From positions 1-64,000 of the forward strand of contig NZ_WWCU01000025.1 in the NCBI RefSeq assembly GCF_009857595.1: a DNA stretch of 64,000 nucleotides, given 5' to 3'. This DNA is from Pseudoduganella aquatica. GTDB taxonomy: Bacteria > Pseudomonadota > Gammaproteobacteria > Burkholderiales > Burkholderiaceae_D. Shown in pieces: positions 17,711 to 25,506 of this stretch. The notes beneath the pieces were generated by a model. The model made no database searches. It had not been told where the DNA came from and saw only the letters and a program-made list of their open reading frames with translations. Each line of letters starts with the position of its first letter. Position 1 is the first letter of the stretch. The position numbers and the translations under genes are program-made.

Positions 17711-18361
17711 ATGACCTTATCTGCCCCACAAATCACCCTCACCCTGGCCGAACTGGCGGCGCGCTGGAACATGAGCACGCGCGAGCTGCTGGAACTGTCC
17801 CTGCCCGAGCCGCTGCCGGTGTATTTCTACTTTGACGGCCTGGTGTTCGACTTCGGCGACAAATGGCTGCGCGCCAACGGCGACGTGAAGGACGCGCAAG
17901 ACCTGGAAGCCCACCAGCAGCACCTGAGCGCGCTCGACATCGACCTGCAGCGCCAGACGCTGCACAAGCAAGGCCTGCTGAAACTGAGCCAATGGGAAGA
18001 AGCCATGAGCGACGTTGAGCTGCAGCGCCAGCACGCCGAAGCCGAACGGCTGCGCAAGGAAACCACGCGCCTGAGCACGCTGCTCAAGGAGCGCAGCGAA
18101 GAACGCCAGCGCCATGTGCGCAACGGCCTGCTGCGCGCCGCGCCGCGCACGCTGCACGAGCTGGCCCGCAACGGCAGCGCGCGCTTCCCGCAATTCGCCT
18201 TCCTGCCCGCCCGCCCGGACCAGCCGTCCGACCGCCTGCTGGTGGCGCTGGAGGACGGCTTCCCCGTCCAGCAGCTGCTGACCGAGGCCGACCTGGTGGT
18301 GGCCATGCAGGACGTGACCGCTGCCGAAGCGGCCCGGCCGGGCCTCGCGCCCGCAGCCTAG
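17711..18361 (+). CDS. Uncharacterised protein with N-terminal HTH-like segment and coiled coil
   Basis: A 216-residue soluble protein. Residues about 8-30 (LTLAELAARWNMSTRELLEL) look like a helix-turn-helix. Residues about 95-140 are charged and heptad-like (AEAERLRKETTRLSTLLKER), consistent with a coiled coil. It is not recognised as a characterised family. A TATACT box ends 6 bases before the ATG, suggesting a leaderless transcript. Its stop overlaps the stop of the convergent gene by four bases. Confidence 0.62.
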   Translation: MTLSAPQITLTLAELAARWNMSTRELLELSLPEPLPVYFYFDGLVFDFGDKWLRANGDVKDAQDLEAHQQHLSALDIDLQRQTLHKQGLLKLSQWEEAMSDVELQRQHAEAERLRKETTRLSTLLKERSEERQRHVRNGLLRAAPRTLHELARNGSARFPQFAFLPARPDQPSDRLLVALEDGFPVQQLLTEADLVVAMQDVTAAEAARPGLAPAA

Positions 18362-19314
18362 TCGCTGCCCGCCGCGCGGCGGCGCTGGCCCTCCAGCCAC
18401 GCGGGCGGCAGCCGGCCCAGCAGCGGATCGTCGCGCCGCAAGCTGGCCCAGCTGGCGCCGCCGTCGCCCGAGTACGACAGCATATACGGCCGCTCTTCGC
18501 TCTCCCCGCTCTGCGCGGCGGCAACCCAGATTTCCTTGTCATTCACGGCATAGCTGCTCGTCAAGGGCGCGCCTTGCGCCGGCACCCGCACCTTGCGCCA
18601 GCGCCGTCCATCCGCCGAACGCAGCAGCGTCTGCGCGGCCGAACCGGTGATCCACCAGCCGCCCGCTTTGGACGCCGCCAGTTCCACCAGTAAATCCGGA
18701 TTGCCCAGCCAGGTGCTGTGCGCCACCTTGCACGAGGCCGCGTCGATCAGGCTGGCCGTGTAGCCGGACACCTTGCCGTTCATTCCCAGCTGCGTGGCCA
18801 GCCCCACCACCCCGCGCGGCGACGACGCGAACGCCACGCTGGCGTCCTTCATCGCCCGCAGCGCGGACTTGCCGCCGCCGGCGTTGAGCTTGTTCAAAGG
18901 CAGCAGGCAGTCGCGGCCGGGCGTGGCGCTGCTGCGGAAACGGTAGCCGCCCGCTTCCGGCGCCACCTGCACGCCATACGGCAAGGCCAGCACGTCGCGC
19001 CCGCCCGCCTGCAGCACGCGGCCGCTGAGCGCGTCGATCACCGTGCCGCCCACGTAGATGCGGCCGCCGTCGTCCACCACCAGCGGCGGCCAGATCCGGC
19101 CGCCCGGGCGCAATTCCAGCCGCACCGGCTCGTGCGCATGGATCACAATGCCGTGCTCGTCCTCGGTTATGCCCGTGGCGCCGATGCGGTAGTCAAACGG
19201 CACGCCGGCCATGGCCGCTGGCGCCAGCACGGCGGCGCCCAGCGCCAAAGCCAATCTCATGCGCGCGCGCGCCGGCGGGCTCGCATCGTGTTGTAGCGTG
19301 TCGCACTTGGCCAT
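18358..19314 (-). CDS. Secreted BNR/propeller-like protein of unknown function
   Basis: A 318-residue exported protein. After a 16-residue basic leader comes a typical signal peptide (MRLALALGAAVLAPAAMA, cleavage before GVPFDY). The mature part shows beta-rich repeats ending in LLRSADGRRWRKV and MLSYSGDGGASWASL, the Ser-x-Asp-x-Gly-x-x-W Asp-box of BNR/sialidase-like propellers. No enzymatic residues can be assigned. AAGGGGA precedes two adjacent ATGs (19317 and 19314); the later one has better spacing. An inner ATG before the signal peptide is also possible. Confidence 0.66.
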   Translation of the reverse strand: MAKCDTLQHDASPPARARMRLALALGAAVLAPAAMAGVPFDYRIGATGITEDEHGIVIHAHEPVRLELRPGGRIWPPLVVDDGGRIYVGGTVIDALSGRVLQAGGRDVLALPYGVQVAPEAGGYRFRSSATPGRDCLLPLNKLNAGGGKSALRAMKDASVAFASSPRGVVGLATQLGMNGKVSGYTASLIDAASCKVAHSTWLGNPDLLVELAASKAGGWWITGSAAQTLLRSADGRRWRKVRVPAQGAPLTSSYAVNDKEIWVAAAQSGESEERPYMLSYSGDGGASWASLRRDDPLLGRLPPAWLEGQRRRAAGSD

Positions 19315-19430
19315 CATTCCCCTTCCAAAGTTTGTTGCATTCTAATACTGCTTTGCATACCTACAAACTTGTTTTGCTCAGGAAACCCCACGCGCCGCTA
19401 CGGCCGGCCAAACCGCTCTATACTGCTGCC

Positions 19431-20675
19431 ATGTCAACCCTAGCCCCATTCGCGCCCACCCGCCCCTGGTGGCAGCAGGACAGCCTGCCGCGCCTGATTG
19501 CCGATCTGGCCAGAAGCGAACTGGCCGCCATGCGCCTCAGCCATGCCGGCCTGCCGCACGCGCCCTGGTCCGGTGAGCTGCATTTTGAGCGCGACCTGGG
19601 CGCCGACTCGCTGGAGCGCTTCCAGCTGGCCACAGCCTTGAGCGCCGCGCTGTGCATGGAGCAAACCGGCCTGGACGAGCAACTGCCGGCGCTGCCGACC
19701 CTGGCCGGCTGGTGCAGCATCGCGCAGGCCAGCCTGGCGCTGCAGGACGCGCACATCAGCTTCCGCACCTCGGGCAGCAGTGGTGCGCCCAAGCAATGCC
19801 AGCATGCGCTGGCGCAGCTGGAACAGGAAGTGCAGTACTGGTCCGGCGTGCTGGGGCCGGTCAAGCGCATCCTCTACACCGTGCCGGCCCACCATATCTA
19901 CGGCTTCCTGTTCACCGTGCTGCTGCCGCAGGCGCTGCCCGATGCGCCGCAGCTGGTCGACGCGCGCGCCACCCTGCCGGCGCGCCTGGCCGGGCTGGCC
20001 CGGACGGGCGACCTGATCGTCAGCTTCCCGGATTACTGGGCCGGCGTGGCCGCCGCCGGCCAGCCCTTCGCCCACGGCGTGGCCGGCATCACCTCCACCG
20101 CGCCCTGCCCCGACCCGGTGGCGCTACAGCTTCAGGCACTGGGCCTGGACCTGCTGCAAATTTACGGCAGCAGCGAAACGGCCGGCATCGGCTGGCGCCG
20201 CCAGGCAGGCGAGGCCTACGCGCTGCTGCCCTACTGGGACCGGACGGCGCAGCCGGGCATGCTGCTGCGCGACGGCCGGGAGGTGGCGCTGCAGGACACG
20301 CTGGACTGGCGCGGCGAGCGCGCCTTCGTGCCGGCCGGGCGGATCGACCAGGCGGTCCAGGTGGGCGGCGTGAACGTGCACCCGGCCGCCACCGCAGCGG
20401 TGCTGGAGCGCCACCCGGGCGTGGCCCAGGCCAGCGTGCGGCTGATGCGCCCGGACGAGGGCCAGCGCCTGAAGGCCTTCATCGTGCCGGCCCCCGCCGG
20501 CGCGCAGGAAGCCGCGCTGGCCGCAGAATTGGCGGCCTGGGCGCGCGCCCATTTGACTATGGCCGCGCGCCCGGTATCATTCACCTTCGGCAGCAATTTG
20601 CCCAGGACAAAACAAGGCAAGCTGGCGGACTGGATTATCGACGCCGGCAACGAATCAACCCCGGAGCAACCATGA
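19431..20675 (+). CDS. AMP-forming acyl/CoA ligase with N-terminal carrier-like segment; candidate chromophore-loading enzyme
   Basis: A 414-residue member of the acyl-AMP ligase superfamily. Motifs are SGSSGAPK (residues 114-121), IYGSSETAGIG (244-254), the GRIDQAVQVGGVNVHP hinge (303-318) and the terminal PRTKQGKL with the adenylation Lys 397. It is shorter than typical 4-coumarate:CoA ligases because the N-terminal domain is reduced. Residues about 20-100 instead resemble an acyl-carrier domain, with DLGADSLE (55-62) placing Ser 60 where phosphopantetheine attaches. It is ATGA-coupled to the PYP-like gene, so the likely job is activating p-coumarate or a similar acid for that protein. No Shine-Dalgarno is seen; TATACT ends 6 bases before ATG. 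An in-frame codon at 19332 is less likely. Confidence 0.8.
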   Translation: MSTLAPFAPTRPWWQQDSLPRLIADLARSELAAMRLSHAGLPHAPWSGELHFERDLGADSLERFQLATALSAALCMEQTGLDEQLPALPTLAGWCSIAQASLALQDAHISFRTSGSSGAPKQCQHALAQLEQEVQYWSGVLGPVKRILYTVPAHHIYGFLFTVLLPQALPDAPQLVDARATLPARLAGLARTGDLIVSFPDYWAGVAAAGQPFAHGVAGITSTAPCPDPVALQLQALGLDLLQIYGSSETAGIGWRRQAGEAYALLPYWDRTAQPGMLLRDGREVALQDTLDWRGERAFVPAGRIDQAVQVGGVNVHPAATAAVLERHPGVAQASVRLMRPDEGQRLKAFIVPAPAGAQEAALAAELAAWARAHLTMAARPVSFTFGSNLPRTKQGKLADWIIDAGNESTPEQP

Positions 20676-21061
20676 CTGAAGCAAACACCCTCACCTTTAC
20701 GCAAGCCGCCTTGGGCGAGCGCCTGGACCAGCTGGACCAGGCCGCGCTGGACGCGCTGCCGTTCGGCGTGATCGGCTTTGACGAGAGCACCCGCGTGCGC
20801 CGCTACAACGCCTTCGAATCGCGCGCTGCCGGCCTGAGCCCCGAACGCGTGCTGGACCAGGAGCTGTTTACCGTCGTGGCGCCGTGCATGAACAATTTTC
20901 TGGTGGCGCAGCGCTTCGAGGACGCACAGGACAGCGGCACGGCGCTCGATGCCACCATCGACTATGTGCTGACGCTGCGCATGCGTCCGACCAAGGTGGC
21001 GCTGCGGCTGCTGTGCTCGCCCGGCTCGGCCATGCGCTACGTGCTGGTGCAGCGGCTATGA
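20672..21061 (+). CDS. pyp: Photoactive yellow protein (PYP) homologue
   Basis: A 129-residue PAS protein that aligns end to end with Halorhodospira PYP. LDALPFGVIGFD matches LDGLAFGAIQLD. The chromophore phenolate is held by Tyr 45 and Glu 49 in YNAFE (PYP Tyr42/Glu46). Cys 72 in TVVAPCM is the thioester attachment site (PYP Cys69 in DVAPCT), and MRPTKV matches MTPTKV with Met 104 for Met100. Thr50 and Arg52 of PYP are replaced by Ala 53 and Leu 55, and the Phe96/Tyr98 positions by Leu, so colour and photocycle kinetics should differ. It sits between the ligase and two c-di-GMP enzymes with ATGA overlaps on both sides. The alignment was made by eye from recalled PYP sequence. Confidence 0.85.
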   Translation: MTEANTLTFTQAALGERLDQLDQAALDALPFGVIGFDESTRVRRYNAFESRAAGLSPERVLDQELFTVVAPCMNNFLVAQRFEDAQDSGTALDATIDYVLTLRMRPTKVALRLLCSPGSAMRYVLVQRL

Positions 21062-22386
21062 ACGCCGTGGCGGACGCGCCCGACGCCGCCGAGCACGAGG
21101 CGCTGCTGCAATTTTTGTACATGGCGCCGGTGGGCCTGGTGCAGGCCGGCAGCGACGGCGCCATCCTGATGCTCAATCCGCTCTCGGCCCAGCTGCTGAT
21201 GCCGCTCAGCGCCGACGGCAATCTGCTCAACCTGTTCGAGGCGCTGGCGCCGGTGGCGCCCGACCTGCGCCAGCGCTGCGCCGGCTACAGCGCGCCCAGC
21301 GGCAATGTGTGCGAAGGCATGCGGCTCTACCTGAACGGCGCCAGAGGCGGCCCTCAAGTGCTGTCGCTGACGCTGCTCAAGCTGGACGCGGCGCGCCTGA
21401 TGGCGGTGCTCAGCGACATCACCGAGCAGGACAAGCGCGAGCGCCAGCTGCGCAACACCGACGCCTGGCTGAACGCCATCATGACCAATATCGCCGACTA
21501 CGCGCTGGTGAGCCTGGACCAGGACGGCCGGGTGGCCGCCTGGAATGACAGCATAGGCCGGGTCACCGGCTTCGACGAAGCCGGTGTGCGCGGCCAGCCC
21601 TTCGGCCTGTTCTACCCGGCCGACGACGCCTCTGCAGCACAGCAGGCGCACCGCCTGCAGCAGGCCAACCTCAACGGCTGGCACCTGGACGAAGGGCTGC
21701 GCCGGCGCGCCGACGGCAGCCAGTTCTGGGGCAGCGCCATGCTCTCGCCGCTGCCGGGGCGCAAGCGCGACGACGGCACGCTGGCGCCGGCCGCGCCGGG
21801 CGAACCGGCCTACTGCCTGATCCTGCGCGACATCACCGACAAGCGCGCACTGAGCGAAAACCTGCGCAGCGCCACCTATGGCGACCACCTGACCGGGCTG
21901 GCCAACCGGCGCGCCTTCTTCGAAGCGGGCGAGCTGGAATTGCTGCGCCGCGCCAAGATGCCGCAGGCGCCGGTTCTGATCCTGATCGACGCCGACCATT
22001 TCAAGGCCATCAACGACAGCCACGGCCACCCGGCCGGCGACGCCGTGCTGCGCCACCTGGGCGCCACGCTGAAAAGCATGTTCCGCCAGGTCGACACCGT
22101 GGCGCGCATAGGCGGCGAAGAGTTCGCCGCCATCCTGCCGGGCGCCAGCCTGGCCGACGCGGCCATTGTGGCCGAGCGCCTGCGCGAGCGGGTGCAGGCT
22201 GGCCCGGCGATGGTCGGCGACACCGCCATCGCCTATACCATCAGCATCGGGGTAGCGGCCATGGACGACCCGGCCTGCACCCTGGCCGGCTTCCTGCAGC
22301 GCGCCGACGACGCGCTGTACGCCGCCAAGCGCGGCGGACGCAACCGCGTGGTGTGCTGGCCCGCCGAAGGGGAGTCCCAGGCATGA
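21058..22386 (+). CDS. PAS-PAS-GGDEF diguanylate cyclase
   Basis: A 442-residue soluble protein. An N-terminal PAS-like domain (residues about 10-120; FLYMAPVGLVQ, MLNPLSAQLLMPLS) is followed by a second PAS with a typical WNDSIGRVTGFDEAG core (about 130-265) and a GGDEF domain. GGEEF lies at 352-356 with an intact RQVD I-site five residues before, so it should be an active, product-inhibited c-di-GMP synthase. It has no membrane helix. The N-terminal domain is closely related to that of the next protein. The ATG overlaps the PYP stop, so it is probably made together with the photoreceptor and could be its direct partner. Confidence 0.9.
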   Translation: MNAVADAPDAAEHEALLQFLYMAPVGLVQAGSDGAILMLNPLSAQLLMPLSADGNLLNLFEALAPVAPDLRQRCAGYSAPSGNVCEGMRLYLNGARGGPQVLSLTLLKLDAARLMAVLSDITEQDKRERQLRNTDAWLNAIMTNIADYALVSLDQDGRVAAWNDSIGRVTGFDEAGVRGQPFGLFYPADDASAAQQAHRLQQANLNGWHLDEGLRRRADGSQFWGSAMLSPLPGRKRDDGTLAPAAPGEPAYCLILRDITDKRALSENLRSATYGDHLTGLANRRAFFEAGELELLRRAKMPQAPVLILIDADHFKAINDSHGHPAGDAVLRHLGATLKSMFRQVDTVARIGGEEFAAILPGASLADAAIVAERLRERVQAGPAMVGDTAIAYTISIGVAAMDDPACTLAGFLQRADDALYAAKRGGRNRVVCWPAEGESQA

Positions 22387-24149
22387 CGAGCGAGAGCGAC
22401 GACGCCTACGAGGCGCTGATCCAGTTCCTGTACCAGGCTCCGGTCGGGCTGATCCAGCTGCAGCAGGACGGCAGCATTGAAATGCTCAATCCCATGGCCT
22501 CGCAATTGCTGATGCCGGTGTCGCCGGACGGCAACCTGGCCAATCTGTTCGACGTGCTGCAGCAGCAGGCGCCGGGCCTGCGCGCGCAGTGCCAGGCCTA
22601 TCCGTACGCGCACGGCGTGATTGCCGATGGCATGCGCCTGGTGCTGGGTAGCGCGGGCGCCGCGGAGCCGGGCGGGCGCGGCGCGCGGCCCGAAGTGCTG
22701 GCACTGGGCGTGCTGAAGGTGGACGCCGGGCGCATGATGGCGGTGCTGGTGGACGCCACCGCCGAAGTCCAGCGCGAACAGCGCACCCTGGCGCGCCGGC
22801 TCGACAGCGCGGCGCGCATCGACACGCTGACCAAGCTGCCCAACCGCGCCGCCGTGCGCGAACTGCTGCAGCGCATGGCCGCCCGGCCGCGCGCCGCCAG
22901 CGGCGACGAAGGCGCACTGCTGTTTATCAATGTGGACCGCTTCCGGCAGGTCAACCATACCCTGGGCAGCCCGGTGGGCGACCAGGTGATGGTGCTGATG
23001 GCCGAACGCCTGCGCGCCAGCGTGCGCTCGGGCGCACGCCCCGGCGGCGACGGCAACGCCCAGGGCCTGGGCGAAGTGGCCGCGCGCGTGGGCGGCGACG
23101 AATTCACGCTGGTGCTCGACGGGCTGGCCGGCGCCGGCGTGGCCGAGAGCATCGCCGCCCGGCTGCAACAGACGCTGGGCAAGCCCTACCGCATCGGCCT
23201 GCACGACATCAGCCTGCAGTTCAGCATAGGCGTGGTGTACCTGGGCGCGGGCGGCGCGGCCGCCGACGACGTGCTGCGCGACGCCAGCGTGGCCGTGGCG
23301 GTGGCCAAGGCGGCCGGCGGCGGCCAGACCGTGCTGTTCCAGCCGGCCATGCGCGAGCAGGCCGCGCGGCGCGGCGGCATCGAAGCGGAGCTGCGCAGCG
23401 CACTGGCCCAGGGCCAGCTGTTTACGGTCTACCAGCCGGTGGTCGGGGTGCTGCCGGACGGCGCCATCGACCGCTCGGCCGGGGTGGAAGCGCTGGTGCG
23501 CTGGCAGCACCCGGGGCGCGGCGTGGTGGGGCCGATCGAATTCATCGAGATCGCCGAGCAATCCGGCCTGATCGACGCCATCGGCGAGTTCGTGCTGCGC
23601 GCCGCCTGCCGCGACTTCGCCGCCTGGCAAAACGAGCTGGGGGCGCGCGCGCCGCGCCTGCTGGCGGTCAACCTGTCGCGCGCGCAGCTGGGCGATGCGT
23701 CGCTGTGCGACAAGGTGGCGGCCATCCTGGACGCCAGCGGCATGCAGCCGGCCCAGCTGCAGCTGGAAGTGACGGAAAGCCTGGCCGCGCAAGGGGCCGA
23801 TATCCAGCAGCAGCTGCAGCGCCTGAAAGCGCTGGGCGTGAAGCTGGCGCTGGACGACTTCGGCACCGGTTTCTCCTCGCTGTCCAGCCTGCACCTGCTG
23901 CCGGTCGACACGGTGAAGATCGACCGCTCCTTCGTCAGCCTGTCCGACACCAGCCACCACCATGAAGTGCTGATCGAGGCCACCGTCAAGGTGGCGCGCA
24001 GCCTGGGCATGAGCACGGTGGCCGAGGGCATAGAAACCGAAGCCCAGGCCGCCGTGGTGCGGCGCCAGGGCTGCGACAAGGGCCAGGGCTATCTGTACAG
24101 CCGCCCGCTGCCCGCCGCCGCGCTGGCCGCGTGGATACAGGCGCGGTAG
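22383..24149 (+). CDS. PAS-GGDEF-EAL c-di-GMP enzyme
   Basis: A 588-residue soluble protein. The N-terminal PAS-like domain (10-125) shares the FLYQAPVGL, MLNPMASQLLMP and DGNLANLF blocks with the preceding protein. The GGDEF domain has an intact GGDEF at 237-241, but the I-site position reads GLGE, so feedback inhibition is probably lost. The EAL domain keeps its catalytic set: EALVRW (369-374), AVNLS, EVTES, DDFGTG (491-496), VKIDRSF and AEGIETE. Both synthesis and hydrolysis are possible, with hydrolysis the better supported. It is the last gene of the four-gene coupled operon. Confidence 0.9.
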   Translation: MTSESDDAYEALIQFLYQAPVGLIQLQQDGSIEMLNPMASQLLMPVSPDGNLANLFDVLQQQAPGLRAQCQAYPYAHGVIADGMRLVLGSAGAAEPGGRGARPEVLALGVLKVDAGRMMAVLVDATAEVQREQRTLARRLDSAARIDTLTKLPNRAAVRELLQRMAARPRAASGDEGALLFINVDRFRQVNHTLGSPVGDQVMVLMAERLRASVRSGARPGGDGNAQGLGEVAARVGGDEFTLVLDGLAGAGVAESIAARLQQTLGKPYRIGLHDISLQFSIGVVYLGAGGAAADDVLRDASVAVAVAKAAGGGQTVLFQPAMREQAARRGGIEAELRSALAQGQLFTVYQPVVGVLPDGAIDRSAGVEALVRWQHPGRGVVGPIEFIEIAEQSGLIDAIGEFVLRAACRDFAAWQNELGARAPRLLAVNLSRAQLGDASLCDKVAAILDASGMQPAQLQLEVTESLAAQGADIQQQLQRLKALGVKLALDDFGTGFSSLSSLHLLPVDTVKIDRSFVSLSDTSHHHEVLIEATVKVARSLGMSTVAEGIETEAQAAVVRRQGCDKGQGYLYSRPLPAAALAAWIQAR

Positions 24150-24158
24150 CGGCCCGCC

Positions 24159-24893
24159 TTACTCCAGGTTCTCGTGATAGCCGCTGCCGCCGCGCTTCCA
24201 GTAGGCGGCGGCGCGGATGGCGTGCTTGCCCAGGCCCTTCACGTTGACCAGCTCGTTGCGCACCGCCACCATGGTGGCCGCTTCGCCCGCGCACCAGGCA
24301 TAGCCGTCGCCGGCGGGCAAGGTCCAGGCTTGCACGGCCGCCAGCAGCTCCGCGTCGCTGGACACCCAGCGCACATCGGCCGCCGCCTCGCCGGCGAAGG
24401 CGCGGCGGTCCGCCGCGTCGCCCACCTTGGCGATCACGGTCACGCGCGCGCCGCGCGGCAGCTCCTCCAGGCGGCGCGACATGGCCGGCAAGCCGGTCTC
24501 GTCGCCCACCAGCAGGTGCCATTCGTAGTCCAGCGGAATGATGAGCGAGCCGCGCGGCCCGCCGATAATAACCTGCTGGCCTGGCGCGGCCTGCGCCGCC
24601 CATGCCGCGCACGGACCGTCGCCATGCAGCGCGAACTCGATCACCAGCTCGCCCGCCACCGGGTCGAAGCTGCGCGGCGTGTAGTCGCGCTTGGCGGCGT
24701 CCGGGCCGTCGCCCAGGATGAATTTAACGTGGTCGTCGAAGGACGCGCTATGGAAATCCTGCAAGGCGGGACCGCCGAAGGTGATGGCGCGGAAATGGCT
24801 GCCGATGGCGCGCACGCGCACCACTTCCACCCGGCGTATCTTCAGCTCGTGGCGCACACGCTGCACACGGCTGGCGGGAGAGTCTATACTCAT
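24159..24893 (-). CDS. Siderophore-interacting protein (FAD-dependent ferric reductase family)
   Basis: A 244-residue SIP-family flavoprotein that reduces ferric siderophores in the cytoplasm to release iron. The N-terminal FAD domain has RDYTPRSFD (flavin-binding RxYTxR). The C-terminal NAD(P)H domain has HLLVGDETGLPAMSRRLEELP and ends with RAAAYWKRGGSGYHE, the typical SIP closing motif. It is transcribed divergently from a MarR regulator only 25 bases away, with paired palindromes at that regulator's 5' end, so it is probably MarR-controlled. The ATG at 24893 (MSIDSP) is chosen over upstream in-frame codons that would run through the regulator start. Confidence 0.9.
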   Translation of the reverse strand: MSIDSPASRVQRVRHELKIRRVEVVRVRAIGSHFRAITFGGPALQDFHSASFDDHVKFILGDGPDAAKRDYTPRSFDPVAGELVIEFALHGDGPCAAWAAQAAPGQQVIIGGPRGSLIIPLDYEWHLLVGDETGLPAMSRRLEELPRGARVTVIAKVGDAADRRAFAGEAAADVRWVSSDAELLAAVQAWTLPAGDGYAWCAGEAATMVAVRNELVNVKGLGKHAIRAAAYWKRGGSGYHENLE

Positions 24894-24913
24894 ATCTTTC
24901 ACTTCCAATTGAT

Positions 24914-24924
24914 TGACAATGTCA
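24914..24924. promoter_or_regulatory. Palindrome TGACA-A-TGTCA, copy 1
   Basis: A perfect 5-bp inverted repeat with one central base, overlapping the start codon of the MarR gene and lying 21 bases from the start of the divergent SIP gene. An identical copy begins 31 bases downstream, about three helical turns, so both would sit on the same DNA face. It is likely an operator for the MarR protein. Confidence 0.6.
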
Positions 24925-25401
24925 CCCATCATCCCTGAATCGAATGACAATGTCAACCATTGCCGCGAGCAGCGGCAGGACGCGGTATTGGAGCTGGTCC
25001 ACACCATCATGCACCAGTACAAGACCCGCCAATTCCAGGCGCTGCGCGACGGCCAGCACGAGCTGACCCATATGGAAGCGAAAGTGCTGGGCTATTTCAG
25101 CCGCCATCCGGGCGCCACGCAAAGCGATTTATCGAAGCACAGCGGGCGCGACAAGGCGCAGCTGGCGCGCCTGATCACCGCGCTGCGCGAGCGCGGCCTG
25201 CTGCACGGCGAAGCCGACGCGGCCGACCGCCGCAACACCCGCCTGTCGCTGACCGACGCCGGCCGCGCCATCCAGGCGGCAGCGCAGCGCGAGGCGGAGA
25301 TCCTGAACACGCAAGCCGTACACGGCATGAGCGCCGGGCAGCAAACGGCGCTGCTGGAACTGCTGCAGCAAGTGAAGCAGAACCTGGACCAGCCGGACTG
25401 A
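24919..25401 (+). CDS. MarR-family transcriptional regulator
   Basis: A 160-residue winged-helix regulator. The MarR core is clear: THMEAKVLGYF, the recognition helix region ATQSDLSKHSGRDKAQLARLI, and the wing DAADRRNTRLSLTDAGRA. Regulators of this type repress nearby genes and release DNA on binding a small ligand or on oxidation. There are no cysteines in the core apart from one near the N-terminus. The first ~15 codons overlap two palindromes, so the true start could be further downstream. It probably represses itself and the divergent siderophore-interacting protein. Confidence 0.88.
   Translation: MSPIIPESNDNVNHCREQRQDAVLELVHTIMHQYKTRQFQALRDGQHELTHMEAKVLGYFSRHPGATQSDLSKHSGRDKAQLARLITALRERGLLHGEADAADRRNTRLSLTDAGRAIQAAAQREAEILNTQAVHGMSAGQQTALLELLQQVKQNLDQPD
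24945..24955. promoter_or_regulatory. Palindrome TGACA-A-TGTCA, copy 2
   Basis: An exact second copy of the element at 24914-24924, in the same orientation and context (AATGACAATGTCAACC). Identical flanking bases extend the similarity by one or two positions. It lies inside the first codons of the MarR gene as annotated. Confidence 0.6.
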
Positions 25402-25506
25402 CACGGGTAGTTTCGCCGAGCGAAACAATGTATTGATCCCGGCACCCTTTTTGCCGCCCGGCGCGGCAGCTACATTGGCACCATTCAACCACGACTGGAG
25501 CCCATC

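Noticed and set aside
19332..19430. Upstream extension of the ligase gene to an in-frame codon at 19332
   Set aside because: The extra residues do not align with the family, and the region holds promoter-like sequence.
19431..24149. Tyrosine ammonia-lyase gene expected beside a PYP
   Set aside because: No MIO-type ASG motif was found in any frame near the operon. The chromophore acid must come from elsewhere.
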